DNA of 64,000 bases. It comes from Staphylococcus simulans (GTDB taxonomy: Bacteria; Bacillota; Bacilli; Staphylococcales; Staphylococcaceae). Where the stretch lies: contig NZ_MRZJ01000008.1 of assembly GCF_002994445.1 (NCBI RefSeq), forward strand, positions 1 to 64,000, read 5' to 3'. Below, piece after piece: positions 57,338 to 64,000 of the stretch. Every line of letters begins with the position of its first letter. The first letter of the stretch is position 1. The translations under genes and the position numbers were made by a program. A model generated the notes under the pieces. That model searched no databases. It had not been told where the DNA came from and saw nothing but the letters and a program-made list of their open reading frames with translations.

Positions 57338-57414
57338 AAAAAAACGCTCCCTCTCACATCTCATGTAAAGGGGGAGCGTATCATTTATACACGTTGTCCT
57401 AATTAAAGGAGCCC
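57338..57414 (-). promoter_or_regulatory. pyrG leader: CTP-sensing attenuator by reiterative transcription
   Basis: The predicted transcript starts GGGCTC at 57414, seven bases after the -10 box. A terminator hairpin follows (57364-57379 with 57344-57358; 5' arm ACGCTCCCCCTTTACA) with a run of seven T. This is the Bacillus pyrG layout: at low CTP the polymerase stalls at the first C and adds extra G residues, which pair with the C/T-rich 5' arm and stop the terminator from forming. The hairpin also ends rpoE transcripts. Confidence 0.88.
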
Positions 57415-57421
57415 GAATAAA

Positions 57422-57449
57422 ATTCTATCATTTTTCTAGAAAAAGTCAA
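57422..57449 (-). promoter_or_regulatory. pyrG promoter
   Basis: Minus strand TTGACT (57444-57449), a 16-base spacer and TAGAAT (57422-57427), placed immediately after the rpoE stop codon, with the GGGC start seven bases downstream. Confidence 0.85.
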
Positions 57450-57456
57450 TTATAAT

Positions 57457-58005
57457 TTACTCTTCATCCGGCTCGTCATTGAAGTCTTCCGCATCTTCAA
57501 ACATTTCTTCTGTTTCTTCTAATTCATCGTCATCTTCATCGATAACGATATCCTCTTCGCCGACTTCATCTTCTTCTTGAGGATCGTCTAAATCTTCTTC
57601 GTCGTCTTCAGCGTCCGCTTCAGCTCTTTCTTCATCTTCGGCTTCTTCTTCCTCTTCACCAAGAAGTTTAAGGTTTTTATCCTCTTCATCTTCTTCATCC
57701 AAGATGTCGAATTTTTGAATTGTAGGTGCGATTTTTTCTTCAATATCATCTACTGAATACCAGTCGCGCAATCCCCAATTATTTTCTCCGACATTAAGGA
57801 AACGACCGTCAGTATTTAAGTCCGTATAGAACTGAACAATACGATTCTCTAAATGTTCATCATCTTCATAATGTCCTAAAGCTTTAAATTCATCGATAAT
57901 ATCGTATAAATTCATTGTAGTCCCTTTTTCTTCTAATAGAGTATGGGCCATATCGATAAATGATTTTTCGTCTACCATTTCTTTTGTGTAATCTTGAATT
58001 TTCAT
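57457..58005 (-). CDS. rpoE: RNA polymerase delta subunit
   Basis: Gram-positive delta factor, 182 residues: an N-terminal HARE-HTH domain (about 1-90, [21 protein letters not shown]) followed by a disordered tail of almost only Asp and Glu (about 105-182), which competes with nucleic acid on the polymerase and speeds recycling. It lies directly before the pyrG promoter, as in Bacillus. Confidence 0.97.
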   Translation of the reverse strand: MKIQDYTKEMVDEKSFIDMAHTLLEEKGTTMNLYDIIDEFKALGHYEDDEHLENRIVQFYTDLNTDGRFLNVGENNWGLRDWYSVDDIEEKIAPTIQKFDILDEEDEEDKNLKLLGEEEEEAEDEERAEADAEDDEEDLDDPQEEDEVGEEDIVIDEDDDELEETEEMFEDAEDFNDEPDEE

Positions 58006-58142
58006 ATGTTCTATTACTCCCTTTCAAAGGCTTTATCAATTCAATCACAAGTTTAGTTACATCTCATGTTAACAAATGTAAATTATAAATGACAATGTCT
58101 TATTTCGCAATGCTAATGATGATTCTTTTTTACCATTCGCTA

Positions 58143-59003
58143 TTAATAAACAATATACTTTTCAAACTTCACATAATCCTCTGTCTGTAAAGTCTCGACA
58201 AAGTTGCTGTTCAAACAAAGTTGTTTTAATTCATTATGTTCTCCGAATAAAACGATATCAAGCACATCAATGTCTGGATAATTTTTTCTGATATATGTTG
58301 CTAATTGGCGCAATGCACTTTCTGCGATACCTTTATGACGTTGTGCTTTATCGACTTCAATTCCTCTGATATGCATACGGTTTTCTGTCGCTTGCAGTGC
58401 AATGAAGCCTGCTTTCTTACCGTCCAGCATTAAATGGACCGTATCAATTTCTTTGTCCGGCTGTTCTTCTGGTGCTTTTAATTTTAAAGAAGATACATAT
58501 TTAGAATCTAAATCTAAATAATACAAGCGTTCTTCTCCGATCGGCCCTTCTTGTTTAGTAGCAGTATGCATAAAGCCCGCACGTTCATATACATTCCATG
58601 CTGCTTTATTCTCAGCATCCACCACTAAATAAAGGTGGTTGAAATCACTATACAGCGATTGAACATAATTCGGCAGATTCATCATGATTTTAGTGCCATA
58701 GCCGTTGCCTTGGTACTTTTCATTAATAGACAAAGAACGTACATAAACGACATGTTCAGGTGTATCGTAACCTTCGTGCTGATAATATTGATGCAGTACA
58801 AAGAAGCCGACCACTGCCCCTTCTTTATTAATCGCAATATTTGCAATGCGATCTTTATCTTTAAGTGCATCATCTAAGACTTGAATCGGCAGTGATGAAT
58901 AAATCTGCTGACGTTCTGATAATTCAAAGTTCACAACTTCTTGGTAATATTTTGGTTGGTATGGTGTTACAATAATATCTTCATATTGCTTGCTATGTTT
59001 CAT
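58143..59003 (-). CDS. Tandem GNAT acetyltransferase
   Basis: A 286-residue protein with two GNAT modules. The first (about 10-165) has the acetyl-CoA signature SLSINEKYQGNGYGTKIMMNL; the second (about 185-280) has a weaker EVDKAQRHKGIAESALRQL. Substrate unknown. A GTAGGGG site precedes the ATG. It is upstream of rpoE in the same direction but separated by 137 bases. Confidence 0.85.
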   Translation of the reverse strand: MKHSKQYEDIIVTPYQPKYYQEVVNFELSERQQIYSSLPIQVLDDALKDKDRIANIAINKEGAVVGFFVLHQYYQHEGYDTPEHVVYVRSLSINEKYQGNGYGTKIMMNLPNYVQSLYSDFNHLYLVVDAENKAAWNVYERAGFMHTATKQEGPIGEERLYYLDLDSKYVSSLKLKAPEEQPDKEIDTVHLMLDGKKAGFIALQATENRMHIRGIEVDKAQRHKGIAESALRQLATYIRKNYPDIDVLDIVLFGEHNELKQLCLNSNFVETLQTEDYVKFEKYIVY

Positions 59004-59060
59004 AATATCCCCTACATTTCTAATTTACTACAAGTTCAATTAGTGTTTCCCTACTCTCTA

Positions 59061-59423
59061 TTATAAGAAACAATTAGATAACCAATTGACACCGTATTGG
59101 TCTCTCACTTGCCCGTGCATCGCATTGAAAAAAGTTTTAGCAATCGGCATATGCGGATCTCCGTTTTCACTCAATGCATCATAAACACGTTGTTGTTCTG
59201 ACGCCTCTTCGAATGTCAAAATCAGGTTCACATTTTCATTGCTGAAAGGTTTGCCGTAATTGCTTGAAATATGCAGAACCATTTGTTCATTCACATGCAC
59301 TTCAGCATGAAGTACTATATCTTTTTGCTGATTTAATATTTTTGTTTCTCCGCCGAATACATGTTGATAGAATTCTGCTGCTTGCCCTGCATTTTCGACG
59401 ATAAGGTATGGACTCAATTTCAT
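59061..59423 (-). CDS. VOC-family (PhnB-like) protein
   Basis: A 120-residue glyoxalase/bleomycin-resistance-fold protein of the PhnB-like type: MKLSPYLIVENAGQAAEFYQ at the start, VFGGE, and the C-terminal MHGQVRDQYGVNWLSN. Function unknown; some relatives bind metals or small electrophiles. I take ATG 59423 because it begins the conserved strand, although the GAGGAG site is about 13 bases away; an upstream ATG (59444) is the alternative. Confidence 0.82.
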   Translation of the reverse strand: MKLSPYLIVENAGQAAEFYQHVFGGETKILNQQKDIVLHAEVHVNEQMVLHISSNYGKPFSNENVNLILTFEEASEQQRVYDALSENGDPHMPIAKTFFNAMHGQVRDQYGVNWLSNCFL

Positions 59424-59516
59424 TTTATATCGTACACTCCTCATTTTTGCTTTTTTCTTTACATTTTGATTATACTATTAATGATTACGTCTTATACATA
59501 TATTTGAGGTGAAAAC

Positions 59517-60326
59517 ATGAAAATCGGTATTGATGCAGGTGGGACATTAATTAAAATTGTTGAGATTGAAAACGGGCAGCGTAATTTCCGCACTGAACCT
59601 TCTGATGATTTATCAAAAGTAATCGACTGGTTGAATCATCAATCTTGTACGAACGTCACATTAACAGGCGGGAAAGCCAAACTCATTCAAAAGCAATTGA
59701 ATTTCCCTTCAAAAGAATTCGTAGAATTCGATGCGTCCTCTAAAGGATTAGAAGTATTTCTTGAAGAACAAGGCCATTATTTATCTGATTATATCTTCGC
59801 AAACGTCGGAACAGGCACTTCCATGCACTATTCAGACGGAAAGTCTCAAAAACGTGTCGGCGGTATCGGTGCTGGCGGCGGTATGATTCAAGGTCTCGGT
59901 TATCTCTTATCAGGGATTACAGACTACACTGAATTGACAAATACAGCCCAACAAGGCGATCGCGAATACATCGATTTAAAAGTAAAACACATTTATAAAA
60001 ACAGCGAACCGCCGATTCCAGGAGATTTAACAGCTGCCAATTTCGGTCATGTCTTGCATAATTTGGATAAAGACTTAACCCCTGCTGACAAACTTGCCTC
60101 TGTGATGGGTGTGGTCGGCGAAGTCGTAACAACGATGGCCATTACCCTTGCACGCGAGTCGCATACTGAAAATGTTGTCTATATCGGTTCTTCCTTCAAC
60201 AATAATCCTCTGTTAAGAAAAGTTGTTGAAGATTATACTGTATTGCGCGGATTCAAACCTTACTATATCGAACATGGTGCTTTCTCAGGCGCATTAGGCA
60301 GTGTCTATTTAGGCAATCAAGAGTAA
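59517..60326 (+). CDS. coaW: Type II pantothenate kinase
   Basis: First step of CoA synthesis, phosphorylating pantothenate. It is the staphylococcal eukaryote-like type II enzyme: [16 protein letters not shown] near the N-terminus, [10 protein letters not shown] and [16 protein letters not shown], 269 residues. Staphylococcal enzymes of this type resist CoA feedback. A TTGAGGTG site precedes the ATG. Confidence 0.96.
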   Translation: MKIGIDAGGTLIKIVEIENGQRNFRTEPSDDLSKVIDWLNHQSCTNVTLTGGKAKLIQKQLNFPSKEFVEFDASSKGLEVFLEEQGHYLSDYIFANVGTGTSMHYSDGKSQKRVGGIGAGGGMIQGLGYLLSGITDYTELTNTAQQGDREYIDLKVKHIYKNSEPPIPGDLTAANFGHVLHNLDKDLTPADKLASVMGVVGEVVTTMAITLARESHTENVVYIGSSFNNNPLLRKVVEDYTVLRGFKPYYIEHGAFSGALGSVYLGNQE

Positions 60327-60330
60327 TTAA

Positions 60331-60383
60331 AAATAAGGAGATACGGTTGATAGTTATCTGCTATCACCTTATCCCCTTATTTT
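60331..60383. terminator. Bidirectional terminator between coaW and the DUF2750 gene
   Basis: A long stem of about 22 bases per side with a few mismatches (60331-60353 with 60361-60382), ending in seven T on plus and an A/T-rich run on minus. Confidence 0.9.
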
Positions 60384-60384
60384 T

Positions 60385-61050
60385 TTAATATGATAATTCG
60401 TTTTTAAGTGTTTGTGCTGAAACGATTGAACCTACCACACCAGGTTTTAAGTTGACGCCGACTGCACGGTCTTCATCTCTTAATTGTTCTAACCATTCAC
60501 TGAATACTTCACCTTCTACTTGTTCAACGTCGCATTCTTCAAAGTCTTCATCGCGGAATTTCAATGCTGAACGGTAATCGCTCCATACCGGCATCAAATT
60601 CGGTTTATCTTCACCGTTATCACTGATGATAATGAATTGTTTATTGCCTTTATGTGTTAAACCGAACACCTCATCTGATTGTGCAGTAATTCGTGAAAAT
60701 TCTACAACACGGATGCGGTCAAGTTCTGTCATCAATTTATCTGTAGCTTCATAAATATCAATAAAATGACCATCCACATCATCTGTAACATTGACTAATA
60801 CTTTATCGCCTTTATCAAACAAATCATCTAATTCACATGTCACAAAACGATCTAAGTCTCTTGAAATAATTTTATCGTATGCATCTGTACGATTTTCAAA
60901 ATAAGCTTCTGCTAATTCTTTTCTTGTCCAAAATAAAGCGACCGCATCGTCTCCTACATTTCTGCGAACCATTTTTCTATCTTTAATCGCTATATAATAT
61001 GTTTCATTAACAAGAAGGTCTTTAAAAAATCTTTCATGTCTATAATCCAT
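60385..61050 (-). CDS. Tandem DUF2750 domain protein
   Basis: A soluble acidic protein of 221 residues. The two halves each show the DUF2750 pattern of a strand pair with VALFWTRKELAEAYF (first) and LMPVWSDYRSALKF (second), then an acidic helix and a DKVLVNV / DRAVGVNL strand. It looks like an internal duplication. Function unknown. I start at ATG 61050 after AGTAGG. It lies between coaW and the M20/ATP-grasp gene. Confidence 0.75.
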   Translation of the reverse strand: MDYRHERFFKDLLVNETYYIAIKDRKMVRRNVGDDAVALFWTRKELAEAYFENRTDAYDKIISRDLDRFVTCELDDLFDKGDKVLVNVTDDVDGHFIDIYEATDKLMTELDRIRVVEFSRITAQSDEVFGLTHKGNKQFIIISDNGEDKPNLMPVWSDYRSALKFRDEDFEECDVEQVEGEVFSEWLEQLRDEDRAVGVNLKPGVVGSIVSAQTLKNELSY

Positions 61051-61138
61051 AATCAACCTACTTTCTCTTTAGTTGTGCATCAATGCAAATATAAAATAAT
61101 TAACTTTATCAGTCAATCTAATGTGCTTAAGACAAATC

Positions 61139-61176
61139 AAAAACAGCGAGCCTCTCTTTTAGACGACTCGCTGTTT
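61139..61176 (-). terminator. Terminator after the M20/ATP-grasp gene
   Basis: Ten-base perfect arms AAACAGCGAG/CTCGCTGTTT (61141-61150 and 61167-61176), a 16-base loop, and a short T-run on the minus strand. Confidence 0.82.
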
Positions 61177-61181
61177 ATTGA

Positions 61182-63569
61182 TTAAGATTCAATTTCTTTT
61201 AAGAATGCTTTTTCGTTTAATTCGATTTCTTCTCTTGAACTGCCGTGCCAAATACAAGCAAAACGTGAATTGACTTTATCTTTGCCGTACCAATCACCAT
61301 CATAGTATGATAATGGATAAATTTTACCTTGGCGAACATATTTCATAATAGTACGGTAGAATTTCGTATTATCACCTTTTGAGAAGTAGCTGTAGAATTT
61401 ATGATAATCTCCTGTCAATTCATCATCTAACAGCAGCATGCTAGTAGATCCATTTTGACGGAAGTTCAAATCAATTGCATAAACATCGCCGTATTTATCA
61501 TAAAGCAAATCAAAACCTGCGACACCATAGAAACCGTGACTGATACCGATTTCCATAATTTCACGGCCTGCTTCAATTACAGCTTGCGGTACTTCTTCTA
61601 CAGGCACGCTTTGGTTGCCGTTATAGAATCCATACTCATTCGTCAACTGTTCTGTCGTACCAAGATATTTCAATCCAAGCTGATCTGAATAAGCAAATTG
61701 CACACAGTAGTTCGCAATAGCTTCGATTTTCTGCTCGATAATAATTGTATCTGTTTCCTCTGTTGCTTTATGAATACGATCGATAGCTTTATTTAAATCC
61801 TCTTGATTATAACAAATCATAACACCGTAACCGCCTGCTGTAGGCAAGTCATCGCCTGGTTTCAACACAATCGGCAACGGCCATTGTTTAACCGCTTCTT
61901 CAAAATCTTCTATTGCTACAACTTCACGTTTCGGCAAATACTTGCCATTGGTCCACTCTGGAATACGTGCTTTATTATTCAACGCAACAAAAGTATCTTT
62001 ATCTAATGCATAATCCTCTTTTGGTACAAGTTCTTCACTATGCACATATTGGAAGTAGATTTTCTTGCCTTCTTCTTTAGGTAAAGATTTCAGCAAGTGT
62101 TCATAGCTTGCTTGATTATGGAATTTATAAACATTGCTTGGTACTTCTTTGCCGACTTCATTGAATAGCTGCTGCAGTTTATCTGTAACACTTGCTTCAT
62201 GCACAATGACCGGCATTTTATTCGCAATCAGCAATTCTCGTCCAGTTAAGAAGTTCGATTGATGTTCATCTGGTTCTAACCAAGGGTTAGAGACATATGA
62301 AGGTCTTGAAGTATACACAATCGAATCATCATATAAATCACTTAATGTGACTTTCGGCTGTTCAGAGTGCTTTCTGAACTCTTTTAAAGAAGCTTGTTTT
62401 ACTTTTCTGACATGCTGCTCTTTTATTTCTCTCAGCAATTCGTTGTTTTGAATCAAGTCCAGTCCCATCAGTGCAATAATTTGAGCACCTTTGATTAAAG
62501 CACTGTCCCCATGATCGCTTGCGGCAGCCTCTTTGAATTTATACGTATGGCCGACTAAGTTGCTCGGTCCGATTTTAATATGTGCATGCAATGTAGGAAC
62601 AACATGGCTGACGTTGCCTGTATCTGTTGAACCGTATCCGAAATCATCTTCGCTGACTTCTTCGCCTTCTTTTCTGGCATAATAAGCAAACAACTCATCT
62701 AATTTAGGTGTCAAAATGAATTCGTTTACGCCGTTTTGAATCGGTTTGAATTCATAATCACAGCCTGTTTGGATAGCTGCACCTTGTGCAATCTGTCCGA
62801 CACGATGTGTTAATACATCTAAATCTTTACGTGTTGTTGCTCGCGTATAGAATCGTGCATGTGTGAAATCAGGAATAATATTGGCTGCTTGTCCGCCATC
62901 TAAAATCACACCGTGAACACGTTCTGATTTCTTGATTTGCTGACGTAATTGCGCCACACCATTAAAGTAGCTGATCATTGCATCTAAAGCATTGATTGCT
63001 TCATTTGCATTTTCAGAAGCATGTGCACTTTTACCGTAAAATTTAATATCTAATACATCCACAGCAAGTGTATGGATTGTTTTATATGTTTCATTGCCCG
63101 GGTGCAGCATTAAAGCTACATCCAACTGATCAATCACACCAGCTTTTACATAGCTGGCTTTGGCACTGCCGTTTTCTCCGCCTTCTTCAGCAGGACAGCC
63201 TAATACCACAACTTTGCCGCCGACTTCATCGATTACTTGTTTCAATGCGATACCTGCAAGCACGCTCGTTGTACCGATGATATTATGGCCGCATGCATGT
63301 CCTAAGCCCGGAAGCGCATCATATTCTGCAAGGAAACCGATGGTTGGGCCAGGTTTATGACTGTTGTATTCTGCAATAAATCCTGTTGGGTGACCAGCAA
63401 TATCTTGTTCAATCTCAAATCCATATTCTGTTAATTCTTGCATCAAAACCCCAGAAGCAAATACTTCTTGGTTTCCAAGTTCTGGTCTTTCGTGAATTTT
63501 GTGACTAATACCAATAAATTCTGACTGTTTATCTTTAATAAATTTTTCAATTTGTGTTTCAAATGACAT
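61182..63569 (-). CDS. Fusion of an M20 (AbgB-like) amidohydrolase and an ATP-grasp ligase
   Basis: One uninterrupted 795-residue frame. Residues 1 to about 395 form an M20 zinc amidohydrolase: ALPGLGHACGHN (metal ligands in 91-95), PAEEGGENGSA (catalytic Glu 128-129) and GKSAHAS. Residues about 425-795 form an ATP-grasp domain: IVLKPGDD (Lys570), IIIEQKIEA, and the metal/phosphate motif YAIDLNFRQNGST. I start at ATG 63569, eight bases after GGGAG. I recall the two parts as separate neighbouring genes next to luxS in S. aureus. Substrates are unknown: one half cuts amide bonds, the other class usually makes them. Confidence 0.88.
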   Translation of the reverse strand: MSFETQIEKFIKDKQSEFIGISHKIHERPELGNQEVFASGVLMQELTEYGFEIEQDIAGHPTGFIAEYNSHKPGPTIGFLAEYDALPGLGHACGHNIIGTTSVLAGIALKQVIDEVGGKVVVLGCPAEEGGENGSAKASYVKAGVIDQLDVALMLHPGNETYKTIHTLAVDVLDIKFYGKSAHASENANEAINALDAMISYFNGVAQLRQQIKKSERVHGVILDGGQAANIIPDFTHARFYTRATTRKDLDVLTHRVGQIAQGAAIQTGCDYEFKPIQNGVNEFILTPKLDELFAYYARKEGEEVSEDDFGYGSTDTGNVSHVVPTLHAHIKIGPSNLVGHTYKFKEAAASDHGDSALIKGAQIIALMGLDLIQNNELLREIKEQHVRKVKQASLKEFRKHSEQPKVTLSDLYDDSIVYTSRPSYVSNPWLEPDEHQSNFLTGRELLIANKMPVIVHEASVTDKLQQLFNEVGKEVPSNVYKFHNQASYEHLLKSLPKEEGKKIYFQYVHSEELVPKEDYALDKDTFVALNNKARIPEWTNGKYLPKREVVAIEDFEEAVKQWPLPIVLKPGDDLPTAGGYGVMICYNQEDLNKAIDRIHKATEETDTIIIEQKIEAIANYCVQFAYSDQLGLKYLGTTEQLTNEYGFYNGNQSVPVEEVPQAVIEAGREIMEIGISHGFYGVAGFDLLYDKYGDVYAIDLNFRQNGSTSMLLLDDELTGDYHKFYSYFSKGDNTKFYRTIMKYVRQGKIYPLSYYDGDWYGKDKVNSRFACIWHGSSREEIELNEKAFLKEIES

Positions 63570-63798
63570 TTCCATGGCTCCCTTTATTTTCAAAGCTATA
63601 AGTTACACAGAGGTTGAAATAACACAATTTGGAACGCTTTTTCACCACGTTCCAAACCTCTTTTATATCTTTATCAGTAAATTCGATTACTAAACATTTT
63701 AAAGGTTTTTAAGTGCTTTGTCATCCTTTTTCTCAATTTTCAACAAATTCATTCCGAGTAAACCGATAATATTTTCGCAAAAAGTGGAAACCTACAAA

Positions 63799-63827
63799 TT
63801 GTAAAAGCCCTTTCCCCTTGTTACAAT
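63799..63827 (+). promoter_or_regulatory. luxS promoter
   Basis: TTGTAA (63799-63804), a 17-base spacer and TACAAT (63822-63827), about 33 bases before the luxS start. Confidence 0.75.
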
Positions 63828-63859
63828 AGGGAATGAATAATTCAAGGAGGTTACAAGTT

Positions 63860-64000
63860 ATGCCTAAAATGAACGTTGAAAGTTTCAATTTAGATCATAC
63901 AAAAGTTGTTGCACCATTCGTACGCTTAGCAGGTACAAAAGAAGGTCAAAGCGGAGATGTTATTAAGAAATACGATATTCGTTTCAAACAACCGAACAAA
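63860..64000 (+). CDS. luxS: S-ribosylhomocysteine lyase LuxS (partial, runs off the window)
   Basis: The first 47 codons are present, starting [20 protein letters not shown] after an AAGGAGG site. LuxS splits S-ribosylhomocysteine into homocysteine and the AI-2 precursor DPD in the activated methyl cycle. The iron-binding HSLEH motif lies beyond the window edge. Divergent from the M20/ATP-grasp gene. Confidence 0.97.
   Translation, partial: MPKMNVESFNLDHTKVVAPFVRLAGTKEGQSGDVIKKYDIRFKQPNK

Noticed and set aside
63600..63840. A SAM riboswitch or T-box before luxS
   Set aside because: The conserved T-box and SAM-aptamer sequences are absent; only a simple nested hairpin is seen, outside the luxS transcript.

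Overview
The window reads as a continuous piece of core chromosome from a Staphylococcus. Gene content and order (rsbU-rsbV-rsbW-sigB, mazEF, alr-acpS, cshA-murF-ddl-rodA, thi genes, sceD, fabZ-murA-atp operon, upp-glyA, prfA-prmC, rho, murZ, fbaA, pyrG-rpoE, coaW, luxS) and the protein sequences are of the S. aureus type. Several local differences (csoR-csoZ-copZ clustering, a one-HMA CopA, a LysM/IsaA-type secreted protein, an M20/ATP-grasp fusion) point to a coagulase-negative species, perhaps of the S. carnosus/simulans group; that species guess is inference. No phage, insertion sequence, CRISPR array or other obviously transferred island was seen.

Layout. 1-200: tRNA-Gly and tRNA-Leu. 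0.5-6.7 kb: sprT-like gene, tex, the sigma-B operon with an internal sigma-B promoter, a structured RNA element, and the mazEF toxin-antitoxin genes. 6.7-10.7 kb: alanine racemase, holo-ACP synthase and three bacterial PH-domain membrane proteins. 10.9-16.6 kb: DEAD-box helicase CshA behind a long leader, then cell-wall genes murF and ddl, with divergent rodA. 16.7-20 kb: a 46-residue ORF and the copper regulon with two CsoR-type operators. 20-24 kb: cardiolipin synthase, HD hydrolase, acetyltransferase, YidC. 24-27 kb: tenA-thiD-thiM-thiE under a TPP riboswitch. 27-30 kb: two secreted transglycosylase-like proteins with matching WalR-type promoter elements, a gene-free 0.7 kb, and an SSB paralogue. 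30-40 kb: ywpF, fabZ, epuA-like, murA, DUF1146 and the complete F1Fo ATP synthase operon. 40-49.9 kb: mnaA, upp, glyA, ywlG, protein phosphatase, Sua5, PrmC, PrfA, Tdk, L31 type B, Rho. 50-57 kb: aldehyde dehydrogenase with a YodB-like regulator, murZ, fbaA flanked by cre sites, a DUF2529 gene and pyrG. 57-64 kb: RNA polymerase delta, acetyltransferase, VOC protein, pantothenate kinase, DUF2750 protein, the M20/ATP-grasp fusion, and the start of luxS.

Functional threads. Envelope building dominates: alr and ddl make D-Ala-D-Ala, murF attaches it, two MurA-type enzymes (murA, murZ) start the pathway, RodA polymerises glycan, MnaA supplies ManNAc for teichoic acid linkage, FabZ/AcpS/Cls serve lipid synthesis, YidC inserts membrane proteins, and two secreted enzymes likely trim the wall. 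Regulation is unusually readable: a sigma-B promoter, CsoR operators, a TPP riboswitch-terminator, WalR boxes, CcpA cre sites and a pyrG leader whose start site and terminator match the CTP-sensing attenuator known from Bacillus subtilis. Several genes use TTG or GTG starts, each chosen from a ribosome binding site.

The best candidates for something new are the M20/ATP-grasp fusion, the three-way-junction RNA between mazF and rsbU, the rewired copper cluster with a cysteine-free CsoZ, and the LysM/IsaA chimera.
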